The notes beneath the pieces are model-generated. The model searched no databases. It was given only the letters and a program-made list of their open reading frames with translations, and was not told where the DNA came from. Below are positions 14,999 to 24,049 of a stretch of DNA of 64,000 bases, piece by piece. The stretch covers positions 308,480-372,479 of the forward strand of contig NZ_LGSZ01000028.1 of the NCBI RefSeq assembly GCF_001298265.1, in the 5' to 3' direction. Position 1 is the first letter of the stretch. Every line of letters begins with the position of its first letter. This DNA comes from Allobosea vaviloviae. GTDB lineage: Bacteria > Pseudomonadota > Alphaproteobacteria > Rhizobiales > Beijerinckiaceae. A program made the translations under genes and the position numbers.

Positions 14999-16933
14999 AT
15001 GGCGGGATCGCAGGGCGGACCATCGCAGGCGCTCGACGTCATCACCATCGGGCGCGCCTCGGTCGATCTCTACGGCCAGCAGATCGGCTCGCGCCTGGAG
15101 GACGTCGGATCCTTCGCCAAATCGGTCGGCGGTTGCCCGGCCAATATCGCCATCGGCACGGCGCGGCTGGGCCTGCGCTCGGCCCTGCTGACGCGCGTCG
15201 GCGACGAGCCCTTCGGCCGCTTCCTGCGCGAGCAGCTCGGCCGCGAGGGCGTGGCGCTCGACGGCCTGAAGACCGACCCGACCCGCCTCACCGCGCTCGC
15301 CATCCTCTCGGTCGAGAGCGACAAGAGTTTCCCGCTCCTGTTCTACCGCGAGAACTGCGCCGACATGGCGCTGGAGGAAGACGATGTCGACGAGGCCTTC
15401 CTCGCCACCGCGCGCGCCGTCGTCGTCACCGGCACCCATTTCGCCCGGCCCGGACCGGAGGCGGCACAGCGCAAGGCGATGCGCCTGATGCGGGCGCAGG
15501 GCGGCAAGGTCATCCTCGACATCGACTATCGCCCCAATCTCTGGGGACTGGCCGGCCATGATGCCGGCGACAATCGCTACATCGCCTCGACCGCCGTCTC
15601 CGAGCGCATGAAGGCGGTCCTGCCCGGCTGCGATCTCGTCGTCGGCACGGAGGAGGAGGTGCTGATCGCGTCGGGAGAGAGCGAATTGCTCGCCGCCCTG
15701 AAGACCATCCGCGCGCTGACGCCCGCCACCATCGTGCTCAAGCGCGGGCCGATGGGCTGCATCGTCTATGAGGGCGCGATCTCCGACGATCTGGAGGACG
15801 GCATTGTCGGCCGGGGTTTCCCGATCGAGGTCTACAACGTGCTCGGCGCCGGCGACGCCTTCATGTCCGGCTTCCTGCGCGGCTGGCTCGGCGGGGAGAG
15901 CCTGCAGACGGCCGCGAGCTGGGCCAATGCCTGCGGCGCCTTCGCCGTCTCGCGCCTGCTCTGCTCGCCGGAGAGCCCGACCTTCGCCGAGCTGCAGTAT
16001 TTCCTTGCGAATGGCAGCCCGCATCGCGCCCTGCGCAAGGACGAGGCGATCAACCACATCCATTGGGCGACGACGCGCCGCCGCGATATTCCCTCGCTGA
16101 TGGCGCTGGCCTGCGACCATCGCAGCCAGCTGGAAGACCTCGCCACGAAGCACGGCGCCGATCCCGCCCGCATCCGCGACTTCAAGGTGCTGGCGGTCAA
16201 GGCCGCCGCCCGCGTCGCCAGGGGCCGGCCCGGCTACGGCATGCTGCTCGACGATAAGCACGGCCGCGAGGCGATGTTCGAATTCGCCCGCCATCCCTTC
16301 TCCTGGCTCGGCCGCCCGGTCGAGCTGCCGGGCTCGCGCCCGCTGCGCTTCGAGACGAGCCAGGACATCGGTTCGCTGCTGCCGGAATGGCCGGTCGACC
16401 ACTGCATCAAGGCGCTGTGCTTCTACCACCCGGACGACGAGCCCGCGCTGAAGCAGGCCCAGCAGGAGAAACTGCGGAGCCTGTTCGAGGCGGCGCGCAA
16501 GGTCGGCCGCGAATTGCTGGTCGAGATCATCGCCGGCAAGAGCGGGCCACTCGCCGACGACACCGTCGCGCGCGCCATGCAGGAACTCTACGCGCTCGGC
16601 ATCAAGCCCGACTGGTGGAAGCTGGAGCCGCAATCCTCACCCTCCGCCTGGGCCGCGATCGAACAGACCATCGCGCAGCACGATCCCTGGTGCCGTGGTG
16701 TGCTGCTGCTGGGCCTCGACGCTCCGGCGGGAGAGCTGGAAGCAGGCTTCGCCGCCACCGCGTCAGCCCCCATCGTCAAGGGCTTCGCGGTCGGGCGCAC
16801 CATCTTCATGAGCGCGGCGGAGGGCTGGCTTGCGGGCACGCTCGACGACGAGGCCGCCATCGCCGACATGGCCCGGCGTTTCGAGGCCCTGACCGGCCTC
16901 TGGCTTGCCACGCGCGGTCGCAAGGCGGCATAG
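14999..16933 (+). CDS. iolC: 5-dehydro-2-deoxygluconokinase fused to DUF2090 (IolC)
   Basis: 644 residues from ATG 14999 (GGGAG upstream); longer in-frame extensions cross the iolR end and the operator and are rejected. Residues ~15-335 form a PfkB/ribokinase sugar kinase with FAKSVGGCPANIAIGTARLG near the start and the signature NVLGAGDAFMSGFL with its catalytic Asp. Residues ~350-640 are a DUF2090 domain, an aldolase-like barrel (MALACDHRSQLEDL, FAVGRTIF). IolC phosphorylates 5-keto-2-deoxygluconate to DKGP; the DUF2090 part may perform the following aldol cleavage (IolJ-like), but that is inference. This fused form is usual in rhizobia. iolD follows 23 bases downstream. Confidence 0.93.
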   Translation: MAGSQGGPSQALDVITIGRASVDLYGQQIGSRLEDVGSFAKSVGGCPANIAIGTARLGLRSALLTRVGDEPFGRFLREQLGREGVALDGLKTDPTRLTALAILSVESDKSFPLLFYRENCADMALEEDDVDEAFLATARAVVVTGTHFARPGPEAAQRKAMRLMRAQGGKVILDIDYRPNLWGLAGHDAGDNRYIASTAVSERMKAVLPGCDLVVGTEEEVLIASGESELLAALKTIRALTPATIVLKRGPMGCIVYEGAISDDLEDGIVGRGFPIEVYNVLGAGDAFMSGFLRGWLGGESLQTAASWANACGAFAVSRLLCSPESPTFAELQYFLANGSPHRALRKDEAINHIHWATTRRRDIPSLMALACDHRSQLEDLATKHGADPARIRDFKVLAVKAAARVARGRPGYGMLLDDKHGREAMFEFARHPFSWLGRPVELPGSRPLRFETSQDIGSLLPEWPVDHCIKALCFYHPDDEPALKQAQQEKLRSLFEAARKVGRELLVEIIAGKSGPLADDTVARAMQELYALGIKPDWWKLEPQSSPSAWAAIEQTIAQHDPWCRGVLLLGLDAPAGELEAGFAATASAPIVKGFAVGRTIFMSAAEGWLAGTLDDEAAIADMARRFEALTGLWLATRGRKAA

Positions 16934-16956
16934 CTGTCCGCCCCCGGAGACGTTTC

Positions 16957-18807
16957 ATGACCGCCACCATCCGCCTCACCATGGCGCAGGCGCTGACGCG
17001 CTTCCTCAGCCGCCAGTTCACGCAGATCGACGGGAAGCGCCTGCCGATCTTCGGCGGCGTCTGGGCGATCTTCGGCCACGGCAATGTCGCCGGCCTCGGC
17101 GAAGCGCTCTGGCACGAGCGCGAGCGCCTGCCAACCTTCCGCGCCCATAACGAACAGGCCATGGCCCATGCGGCCATCGCCTATGCCAAGGCGAACATGC
17201 GCCGTCGCTTCATGGCGGCCACGACCTCGATCGGCCCCGGCGCGACCAATCTCGTCACCGCCGCCGCGCTCGCCCATGTCAACCGCCTGCCGGTGCTGCT
17301 GCTGCCGGGCGACGTCTTCGCCAACCGCATCCCCGACCCCGTCCTCCAGCAGGTCGAGGATTTCGGTGATGGCACGGTCTCGGCCAATGATTGCTTCAAA
17401 CCGGTCTCGCGCTATTTCGACCGCATCACCCGCCCCGAGCAGATCATCCCGGCCCTGCACCGCGCCATGCAGGTGCTGACCGACCCGGCAGAATGCGGGC
17501 CGGTGACGCTGGCGCTCTGCCAGGACGTCCAGGCGGAAGCCTACGACTATCCGGAGAGCTTTTTCGAAGAACGCGTGTGGACGCAGCGCCGGCCCCGCGC
17601 CGACCGCGACGAACTGAAAGCAGCGAGCGAGGCGTTGAAGGCGGCGAAGAAGCCGCTGATCGTCGCGGGCGGCGGCGTGCTCTATTCCGGCGCCTCGGAC
17701 GACCTCGCCCTCTTCTCGGCCGCGACCGGCATTCCCGTCTGCGAGACGCAAGCCGGCAAGTCCTCCCTGCCCGACGACACGCCGCTGAACATGGCCGCCG
17801 TCGGCGTCACCGGCACGTGCGCCGCCAACCGCCTCGCCACCGAAGCCGACCTGATCCTGGCCGTCGGCACGCGGCTGCAGGATTTCACCACCGGCTCCTG
17901 GGCCCTGTTCGGTGCTGCCGGCAAGACGATCATCGGCCTCAACGTCCAGTCCTTCGACGCCGGCAAGCACCGCGCACTGCCGCTCGTCGCCGACGCCCGC
18001 GAGGGGCTGACCGAGCTCTTCGCCGCGCTCGGCAACTGGCAGGCCCCCGAGAGCTGGACCGGCCTCGCCAAGGCCGGCAAGGCGGATTGGCGAAAGGACG
18101 CCGACGCGGCCACCGCCGCGACCAACGCCGCCCTGCCCTCGGATGCGCAGGTCATCGGCGCCGTCCAGCGCATGATGGGCTCAGACATCGTCCTGCTGCA
18201 TGCGGCAGGCGGCCTTCCCGGGGAGTTGCACAAGCTCTGGCAGGCCGGCCCTCCCGGCTCCTACCACGCCGAATACGGCTTCTCCTGCATGGGCTACGAG
18301 ATCGCCGGCGGGCTCGGCGCCAAGATGGCGCGGCCGGACAAGGAGGTCGTCGTCATGGTCGGCGACGGCTCCTACCTGATGATGAACTCCGAGATCGCGA
18401 CCTCGGTGATGCTCGGCCTCAAGCTCACCATCGTCCTGCTCGACAATCGCGGCTTCGGCTGCATCAACCGACTCCAGAACGCGACCGGCAGCGCCTCTTT
18501 CAACAATCTGCTGAAGGACGCCCGGCACGAGACCCTGCCCGAGATCGACTTCGTCGCCCATGCCGCCAGCATGGGAGCGATCGCGGTCAAGGCAGCCTCG
18601 ATCGCCGACCTCGAAGCCGCGCTCGCCCAGGCGAAGACGAACACCCGCACGACCGTGGTCGTCATCGACACAGACCCGCTGGTCTCGACCGGCGCCGGCG
18701 GCACCTGGTGGGACGTCGCGGTGCCGGAGGTCAGCGAGCGGGCGGAGGTCCGCACCGCGCGGGCAAGCTATGACGAGCGCCGCAAGCGGCAGACCATTGC
18801 AGATTAA
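16957..18807 (+). CDS. iolD: 3D-(3,5/4)-trihydroxycyclohexane-1,2-dione acylhydrolase (IolD)
   Basis: 616 residues, the family's normal length. A ThDP-dependent enzyme that opens the inositol-derived ring dione to 5-deoxyglucuronate. The ThDP-activating glutamate is in AHNEQAMAHAAIAYAKA (about residue 68). The central domain has KPLIVAGGGVLYSG, and the metal/pyrophosphate motif starts GDGSYLMMNSEIATS near residue 470 and ends LLDN, followed by RGFGCINRLQ. GGAG lies 8 bases before the ATG. It sits 23 bases after iolC, so the two are co-transcribed, and a repeat separates it from iolE. Confidence 0.95.
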   Translation: MTATIRLTMAQALTRFLSRQFTQIDGKRLPIFGGVWAIFGHGNVAGLGEALWHERERLPTFRAHNEQAMAHAAIAYAKANMRRRFMAATTSIGPGATNLVTAAALAHVNRLPVLLLPGDVFANRIPDPVLQQVEDFGDGTVSANDCFKPVSRYFDRITRPEQIIPALHRAMQVLTDPAECGPVTLALCQDVQAEAYDYPESFFEERVWTQRRPRADRDELKAASEALKAAKKPLIVAGGGVLYSGASDDLALFSAATGIPVCETQAGKSSLPDDTPLNMAAVGVTGTCAANRLATEADLILAVGTRLQDFTTGSWALFGAAGKTIIGLNVQSFDAGKHRALPLVADAREGLTELFAALGNWQAPESWTGLAKAGKADWRKDADAATAATNAALPSDAQVIGAVQRMMGSDIVLLHAAGGLPGELHKLWQAGPPGSYHAEYGFSCMGYEIAGGLGAKMARPDKEVVVMVGDGSYLMMNSEIATSVMLGLKLTIVLLDNRGFGCINRLQNATGSASFNNLLKDARHETLPEIDFVAHAASMGAIAVKAASIADLEAALAQAKTNTRTTVVVIDTDPLVSTGAGGTWWDVAVPEVSERAEVRTARASYDERRKRQTIAD

Positions 18808-18810
18808 GCG

Positions 18811-18969
18811 CGGGGAACCCCTCTCCTGTAAGGAGAGGGGCAGGGGTGAGGTGCTGGCCCCTGGACCCGTTCGCGCACCCTCACCGCAGCCGGCGGTCAG
18901 AGCTCGAATGAGACGTCCGACGGCCTACCCCTCTCCCTGCCCTCTCCCCATGGGAGAGGGTTCCCCGCG
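18811..18969. repeat. Long palindromic intergenic repeat, family C-like variant
   Basis: Outer arms CGGGGAACCCCTCTCC and GGGAGAGGGTTCCCCG are near complements, with further pairs GGGGCAGGGGTGAGG and CCTCTCCCTGCCC-like segments inside. It lies within the iol operon between iolD and iolE. Confidence 0.75.
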
Positions 18970-19014
18970 CCCGAGCCCATCGACCTGAGCCTGAAGACCA
19001 TCAAGGACCCACAC

Positions 19015-19899
19015 ATGATCCGCATAGGCGCAAACCCCATCGGCTGGTCGAATGACGACATGCTGGAGATCGGCGGCGACATTCCGCTTGAGACCTGCCT
19101 GAGCGAGGCCCGCGACGCAGGCTTCACCGGCATGGAACTCGGCAACAAGTTCCCGCGCACCGCCGCCGCGTTGAAGCCGATCCTCGACGCCCACGGCCAT
19201 GCGCTCGTCTCCGGCTGGTACTCGACCGAGCTGCTGATCCGCGACGTCGCCGCCGAAATGGGCGCTGTGAAAGCACACGCCACCCTGCTGCGCGACATGG
19301 GCTGCACCGTGCTGATCGCCGCCGAGACCTCCAATGCCATCCATTCCGACATGGCCAAGCCGCTCTCGGCCCGCCCCGTGCTGGCGAAGGACGGCTGGGC
19401 TGATTTCGGCGCGCGCTACACGAACTTCGCGCAAGGCCTGAAAGCCGAATACGGCCTGCAGCTCGTCTATCATCACCATATGGGCACGGTCGTGCAGACC
19501 GAGGCCGAGATCGACCGCTTCATGGCCGTCACCGGCGACGCCGTCGGGCTCCTGCTCGACACCGGCCACGCCACCTGGGGCGGCGGCGACCCCGCCCGCA
19601 TCGCAAGGCACTGGAAGCCCCGCATCCACCACGTCCATTGCAAGGACATCCGCGAGGCGGTGATGTGGCAGTCCAACAAGGAGGACTGGTCCTTCCTCGA
19701 ATCCGTCCTGGCCGGCGTCTACACCGTGCCGGGCGACGGGCTGATCGACTATGTTCGCGTGCTCAAGGAATTGCAGGGCTATTCCGGCTGGATCGTCGTC
19801 GAGGCCGAGCAGGACCCGAAGAAGGCAGAGCCCGCGACCTATGCCAAGCTCGGCCACGCCAATCTCAGCCGCTTCATCAAGGAAGCGGGGCTGGCGTGA
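19015..19899 (+). CDS. iolE: Myo-inosose-2 dehydratase (IolE)
   Basis: 294 residues. An AP-endonuclease-2-like TIM barrel that removes water from 2-keto-myo-inositol to give the trihydroxycyclohexane dione used by IolD. Family motifs: IGANPIGWSNDD at the start, GFTGMELGNKFPR, LVYHHHMGTVVQTEAEIDR with metal-binding His, LLLDTGHATWGGGDP, HHVHCKDIR, and the C-terminal WIVVEAEQDP with a metal-ligating Glu. AAGGA lies upstream of the ATG. It is separated from iolD by a repeat and from iolB by another, but all run in one direction. Confidence 0.95.
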   Translation: MIRIGANPIGWSNDDMLEIGGDIPLETCLSEARDAGFTGMELGNKFPRTAAALKPILDAHGHALVSGWYSTELLIRDVAAEMGAVKAHATLLRDMGCTVLIAAETSNAIHSDMAKPLSARPVLAKDGWADFGARYTNFAQGLKAEYGLQLVYHHHMGTVVQTEAEIDRFMAVTGDAVGLLLDTGHATWGGGDPARIARHWKPRIHHVHCKDIREAVMWQSNKEDWSFLESVLAGVYTVPGDGLIDYVRVLKELQGYSGWIVVEAEQDPKKAEPATYAKLGHANLSRFIKEAGLA

Positions 19900-19905
19900 A
19901 GCCAG

Positions 19906-19982
19906 CGTCATTCTCGGGCGAAGCGAAGCGCAGACCCGGGAATCTCTTGCAAGAGATGCTCGGGTCGAGCCCGAGCATGACG
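19906..19982. repeat. Palindromic intergenic repeat, family A
   Basis: Begins CGTCATTCTCGGGCGAAGCG and ends GCTCGGGTCGAGCCCGAGCATGACG. The right half is a compact hairpin with arms ATGCTCGGG and CCCGAGCAT. It sits between iolE and iolB. Confidence 0.85.
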
Positions 19983-20004
19983 AACCCCGGATAGGAACCC
20001 ACCC

Positions 20005-20802
20005 ATGTCCCACCTCAAGATCCGCCCCTCCGGCAGCCACGGCCGCGTCAGCCATGTCACGCCTGAGAGCGCCGGCTGGACCTATGTCGGCTTCGATCTG
20101 CACCGTCTGAAGCCGGGCGAGACCGTTTCCGCACAGACCGGCGAGCGCGAGGCCTGCCTGGTCTTCGTCACCGGCAAGGGCGCGGTGACGGCCGGCGGTG
20201 AGCCGCTGGGCGAACTCGGAGAGCGCATGTCGCCCTTCGAGGGCAAGCCCTGGTCGGTCTATGTCCCGCGGGGGTCGGACTGGTCGGTCACCGCAACAAC
20301 CGATCTCGAACTCGCGGTCTGCACGGCGCCCGGCCTGAACGGCGGGCTGCCGGTGCGTGTCATCGGCCCCGACGATCTCGGCCAGGAGGTGCGCGGCAAG
20401 GGCAGCAATACCCGCCACGTCACCAACATCCTGCCCGAGGGCGAGTCGGCGGATTCGCTCCTCGTGGTCGAGGTCATCACGCCGGCGGGCAACACCTCGA
20501 GCTACCCGCCGCACAAGCACGACCAGGATGATCTGCCGCGCGAAAGCTATCTGGAGGAGACCTACTACCACCGGCTGAACCCGCCGCAGGGCTTCGGCTT
20601 CCAGCGCGTCTACACGCACGATCGCAGCCTGGACGAAGCCATGGCGATCGAGGATGGCGACGTCGTGCTGGTGCCCAAGGGCTACCACCCCTGCGCCACC
20701 TGCCACGGCTACGACCTCTATTATCTCAACGTCATGGCCGGCCCGAAGCGGACCTGGAAGTTCCACAACGCGCCCGAGCATGAGTGGCTGACGAAGCTGT
20801 GA
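20005..20802 (+). CDS. iolB: 5-deoxy-glucuronate isomerase (IolB)
   Basis: 265 residues, double cupin. Converts 5-deoxyglucuronate, the product of IolD, into 5-keto-2-deoxygluconate, the substrate of IolC. The C-terminal cupin contains NTSSYPPHKHDQDDLP with the metal-binding His pair, YLEETYYHRLNPPQGFGFQR with Glu, and LVPKGYHPCATCHGYDLYYLN. The start is supported by AGGAA upstream. It is the last iol gene here; a terminator-like hairpin pair follows. iolG and iolA, needed for the complete pathway, must lie elsewhere. Confidence 0.95.
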   Translation: MSHLKIRPSGSHGRVSHVTPESAGWTYVGFDLHRLKPGETVSAQTGEREACLVFVTGKGAVTAGGEPLGELGERMSPFEGKPWSVYVPRGSDWSVTATTDLELAVCTAPGLNGGLPVRVIGPDDLGQEVRGKGSNTRHVTNILPEGESADSLLVVEVITPAGNTSSYPPHKHDQDDLPRESYLEETYYHRLNPPQGFGFQRVYTHDRSLDEAMAIEDGDVVLVPKGYHPCATCHGYDLYYLNVMAGPKRTWKFHNAPEHEWLTKL

Positions 20803-20812
20803 GCTCGGCCGA

Positions 20813-20848
20813 TCCTCCATATGGAGGACGCTTTTCGTAGCGTCCTCC
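20813..20848. terminator. Two mutually exclusive hairpins after iolB
   Basis: TCCTCCATATGGAGGA (20813-20828) is a perfect palindrome. The same GGAGGA strand also pairs with a downstream segment: GGAGGACGCT (20823-20832) and AGCGTCCTCC (20839-20848) form a 10-bp stem with a 6-base loop, followed by GCTTTGAT. The downstream stem looks like a weak rho-independent terminator; the upstream one would compete with it. Confidence 0.5.
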
Positions 20849-20888
20849 GCTTTGATCCGGTCCATCGAGGGCCGGAGACGCGGACGGA

Positions 20889-22229
20889 ATGGACAGCCCC
20901 CGGCCCCGCGCTGCGCCAAAGCCGCCCCCGGAGGGCTGGCCGACCACGGCGGTCGGCTTCCAGCGACAACAGCGCAAGGCCAAGCGCGTCGTCACGATCG
21001 TGGCGCTGACCTTCATCGTCGGGCCTTTCGCCCTGGTCGCCCTGGGATTCGTGATCGCCGCCATCGGCTCGGGCTCGGGCTGGGCCCTGCTGGGCATCCC
21101 GTTCATGATGCTGGGCGCGCTCATCTCCGTCGCGATGCCGCTGCTCGTCGTCGCCCTGTTCGTCTGGGCCGCCTGGGCCATCGTCACGCAGTACTACAGG
21201 AAGCCCACGACCCCGGAGCAGGCGCCCGCTCCCGCGGTTCGGGCCCCGGCAGGGCTGGCCTCCCTGGCCGCGCCGCACGCGGCCGAGCTGGCCCTGCTGG
21301 ATGAGCTGCGCGCCGGACTCGCCCGTGAGGCCAGGCGGCGCACGCTGATCTTCGTCCCGCTCGGCATCGCGGCCGCCGTGTTGCTCTTCTACGTCATGAC
21401 GCGCGGCGGCGGCCAAACCAGCGGCTCGCCGACGTTGGCCTTCGTCATCATGACCGTCATCGGCGGCGGCGGAGCCTGGCTCTGGGCCGTTTCGGGACCG
21501 CGACAGCGCTATGCGCTCGCTTTCAAGGATCAGCTTCTGCCGCGGCTTCTGTCGTCCTACGGCGAACTGACCCACGAGCTCGGCGGCAAGCCTGATCTCG
21601 GCCGCGCCATCGCCGCCGGATTTCTGCCAGCAGCCGACCTGATCGAGGCCGATGATGCCTTCGCCGGCAGCTATCGCGGCAGGCCCGTCCGCATGACCGA
21701 GCTCACAGTGAAGCGAAAGGGCCAGGGCGACGCCGACGACGAGACCTTCTTCGCGGGCCTCTATGTCGAGATCACCGTATCGACGCCGTTCCGCGGCACC
21801 ACCATCCTGCGCGACCGGGACGAGCCGCAGCCCAGCACCAGCCTCCAGCGGTTGCGGCTGGAAGACCCCGTCTTCGAGGACATCTACGCCGCCTGGGCGA
21901 GCGACCAGATCGAGGGCCGCGCCGTGCTGACGCCGGCGGTGATGGAGCGGCTTCTGGTGATGGCGGACGGCCACGCCTTCCTGCCGCCGCGCTTTCTGCT
22001 CGACGGCGACAGGATGGTGTTCGCCCTGCCCGCCATCACACCGGGCAGCCTCTTCGAGCCGCCGGGCCTCGAGACCCATGTCGCGGCCCAGCAGCTCGCC
22101 AGCCTGGAAGCCGATCTCGCCACCGTCTTCAGCCTCGCCGATGCGATGATCGAGATGCATGTCGCGGTTCGCGCGCCCCAGGATCGCGCCGTTGAGCCGG
22201 GCTTCCCCACAAGGACATCGACGCCATGA
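20889..22229 (+). CDS. DUF3137 membrane protein
   Basis: 446 residues. Two hydrophobic helices near residues 35-62 and 68-95, and another pair around 150-195, flank charged loops. The C-terminal cytosolic domain (about 200-440) has the DUF3137 pattern, with YRGRPVRMTELTVKRKG, TPFRGTTILRDRD and the late ALPAITPGSLFEP. DUF3137 proteins usually pair with LemA; here the lemA-like gene starts inside the stop codon (ATGA). The biochemical function is unknown; a role in envelope homeostasis is inferred from the pairing. It is preceded by the hairpin pair after iolB, so it starts a new unit. Confidence 0.82.
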   Translation: MDSPRPRAAPKPPPEGWPTTAVGFQRQQRKAKRVVTIVALTFIVGPFALVALGFVIAAIGSGSGWALLGIPFMMLGALISVAMPLLVVALFVWAAWAIVTQYYRKPTTPEQAPAPAVRAPAGLASLAAPHAAELALLDELRAGLAREARRRTLIFVPLGIAAAVLLFYVMTRGGGQTSGSPTLAFVIMTVIGGGGAWLWAVSGPRQRYALAFKDQLLPRLLSSYGELTHELGGKPDLGRAIAAGFLPAADLIEADDAFAGSYRGRPVRMTELTVKRKGQGDADDETFFAGLYVEITVSTPFRGTTILRDRDEPQPSTSLQRLRLEDPVFEDIYAAWASDQIEGRAVLTPAVMERLLVMADGHAFLPPRFLLDGDRMVFALPAITPGSLFEPPGLETHVAAQQLASLEADLATVFSLADAMIEMHVAVRAPQDRAVEPGFPTRTSTP

Positions 22230-22798
22230 CCCTGATCCTGATCCTGCTGGTGCTCGCCGCCAGCGTCGTCCTCTATGTCTGGTACGGGACCATCGTCACC
22301 CGCCGCAACAAGGTCGGCGAGACGCTGGGCGGCATCGACGCGCAGCTCCAGCAGCGCCATGACCTGATCCCCAATGTGCTGGCCATCGCGCGCCGCTTCC
22401 TCGACCACGAGAAGACGCTCCTCGACGAGATCACGCAGCTTCGCGCCCAGGCGCTGCCGCGGCTGGGCGAGCGCGACTTCGGCAAGATCGGTGAGAAATT
22501 CCAGACCGAAGCCAGCCTCGGCGCCGACATCACCCGTCTCTTTGCCATCGCCGAGAGCTATCCCGAACTGACCTCGTCGGGGCCGATGATCGAGGCGCAG
22601 CGGGCCTATTTCGAGGTCGAGGCCAATATCAGCGCCGCCCGCCGCTTCTACAACAGTGCCGTCGGCGACCTGCGCAACGCCGTCGAGATCTTTCCCGGCG
22701 GCCTGATCGCCAGCATCGCTGGCGTCAGCGCCCTGCCGCCCTTCTTCGAGGCGCAGGAGGCCAGCCGCGCGCCGGTCAAGGCGATGGACCACCTCTGA
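22226..22798 (+). CDS. LemA family protein
   Basis: 190 residues. One N-terminal membrane helix (residues 2-20, LILILLVLAASVVLYVWY), then YGTIVTRRNKVGETLGGIDAQ and QQRHDLIPNVLAIARRFLDHE, the conserved LemA core; the rest is a helical bundle with ARRFYNSAVGDLRNAVE. LemA proteins are membrane-anchored, probably with the bundle outside the cytoplasm. Their function is poorly known. The start overlaps the DUF3137 stop (ATGA), so the two proteins are made in fixed proportion. Confidence 0.92.
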   Translation: MTLILILLVLAASVVLYVWYGTIVTRRNKVGETLGGIDAQLQQRHDLIPNVLAIARRFLDHEKTLLDEITQLRAQALPRLGERDFGKIGEKFQTEASLGADITRLFAIAESYPELTSSGPMIEAQRAYFEVEANISAARRFYNSAVGDLRNAVEIFPGGLIASIAGVSALPPFFEAQEASRAPVKAMDHL

Positions 22799-22960
22799 GG
22801 GACGAGCCCGAGGCACCGCCGCCGCCAGGCGCGTACAGGGGCCGCGCCGGCTGGGGAATCATCCAAACGGAGGACGCGCTGCGCGGGAGGCCCGGGCATC
22901 GTCCGGCAGACTGATGCGCAGCCACGATGGCGCGGCGAGGACCGACCCAAGGACCAACCG

Positions 22961-23947
22961 ATGAAGCGACTGCTGACCGTTCTCATGCTGCTGGCCGCCT
23001 GGTTCCTGCCGGTCGCCGTCCTCGCGCAGGACCACCCGCTGCTCGGCCGCTACGCCGACTCGAAGCAGGTCGGATACAAGGTCGATGCCTATGACGAGGC
23101 CCGCATCATCACCGGGCCTTTCGCCGAGAGGACCAAGACGGCTCAGCAGGGCCCCGGCTGGACGCTGGTCGAGGGCAAGGTCTTCACCCTCTATTACCGC
23201 CTCCCGGACGGCCGCACGAGCCTGGAGGCACTGCGCAACTACGAGGCGAGCCTCAAGGCCAAGGGCTTCGACATCGCCTTCACCTGCTCGACGGAAGCTG
23301 GCAACTGCTTCACCGAGGGCACGGGCTATCCCGGCCTGTTCCTGGGCCTGGCGCTGGACGGGCGCACCGATCTGCCCAAGCTTCAGCTCGGCGACTTCGT
23401 CCGCAATTATTTCGGCAACGGCAACGGCCGCTATCTCTATGCGAAGCTGAACCGCCCCACCGGCCTGGTGCATGTCAGCCTCGCCTTTTCGGACGACGCC
23501 AACCGTGGACGCGTCGTCATCGCGCGCGTCATCGAGACCACCAGGATGGATACCGGCATGATCAAGGTCGTGCAGGCCGACGAGCTGAGCCGCGAGATCG
23601 ACGCGCGCGGCCGCGTCGCCGTCTACGGAATCCTGTTCGATGTCGACAAGGCGGACATCAAGGCCGAATCGCAGCCGCAGCTCCAGCAGATCGCCGACCT
23701 CATGAAGCGCAGCCCGAACCTGAAGCTCGATGTCGTCGGCCATACCGACAATCAGGGCGGCGCCGGCTACAATCTCAAGCTCTCGGATATGCGCGCCTTC
23801 TCGGTCGTCGCCGAATTGTCGCTGCGCTACGACATCGACCGCGCCCGACTCAACCCGCTCGGCAAAGGGCTGGACCAGCCGGTTGCGTCCAACGCGGACG
23901 ACGCCGGCCGGGCGCTCAACCGCCGGGTCGAACTGGTCAGGCGCTGA
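22961..23947 (+). CDS. OmpA-family outer-membrane/peptidoglycan-binding protein with DUF4892-like N-terminus
   Basis: 328 residues. A signal peptide of about 22 residues ends in AVLA. The N-terminal half (about 25-195) resembles DUF4892, with GWTLVEGKVFTLYYRLPDG and SLEALRNYEASLKAKGFD. The C-terminal OmpA domain (about 210-325) has VYGILFDVDKADIKAES and LDVVGHTDNQGGAGYN, then LSDMRAFSVVAELS and ALNRRVELV, the peptidoglycan-binding face. It should link the envelope to the cell wall. It follows LemA by 162 bases in the same direction and is followed by a repeat. Confidence 0.88.
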   Translation: MKRLLTVLMLLAAWFLPVAVLAQDHPLLGRYADSKQVGYKVDAYDEARIITGPFAERTKTAQQGPGWTLVEGKVFTLYYRLPDGRTSLEALRNYEASLKAKGFDIAFTCSTEAGNCFTEGTGYPGLFLGLALDGRTDLPKLQLGDFVRNYFGNGNGRYLYAKLNRPTGLVHVSLAFSDDANRGRVVIARVIETTRMDTGMIKVVQADELSREIDARGRVAVYGILFDVDKADIKAESQPQLQQIADLMKRSPNLKLDVVGHTDNQGGAGYNLKLSDMRAFSVVAELSLRYDIDRARLNPLGKGLDQPVASNADDAGRALNRRVELVRR

Positions 23948-23956
23948 GCCCAGCGC

Positions 23957-24037
23957 GTCATTCTCGGGCTGGCCCCGAGAATCTCATGACCAGATGCCTC
24001 TGGTTTCAAAGATGGTCGGGTCAGGCCCGACCATGAC
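23957..24037. repeat. Palindromic intergenic repeat, family A
   Basis: Begins GTCATTCTCGGGCTGGCCCC and ends GATGGTCGGGTCAGGCCCGACCATGAC. The left hairpin pairs TTCTCGGG with CCCGAGAA, the right one ATGGTCGGG with CCCGACCAT, so the two halves carry different but self-consistent arms. It sits between two convergent genes. Confidence 0.85.
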
Positions 24038-24049
24038 GGCGCACGCGCC

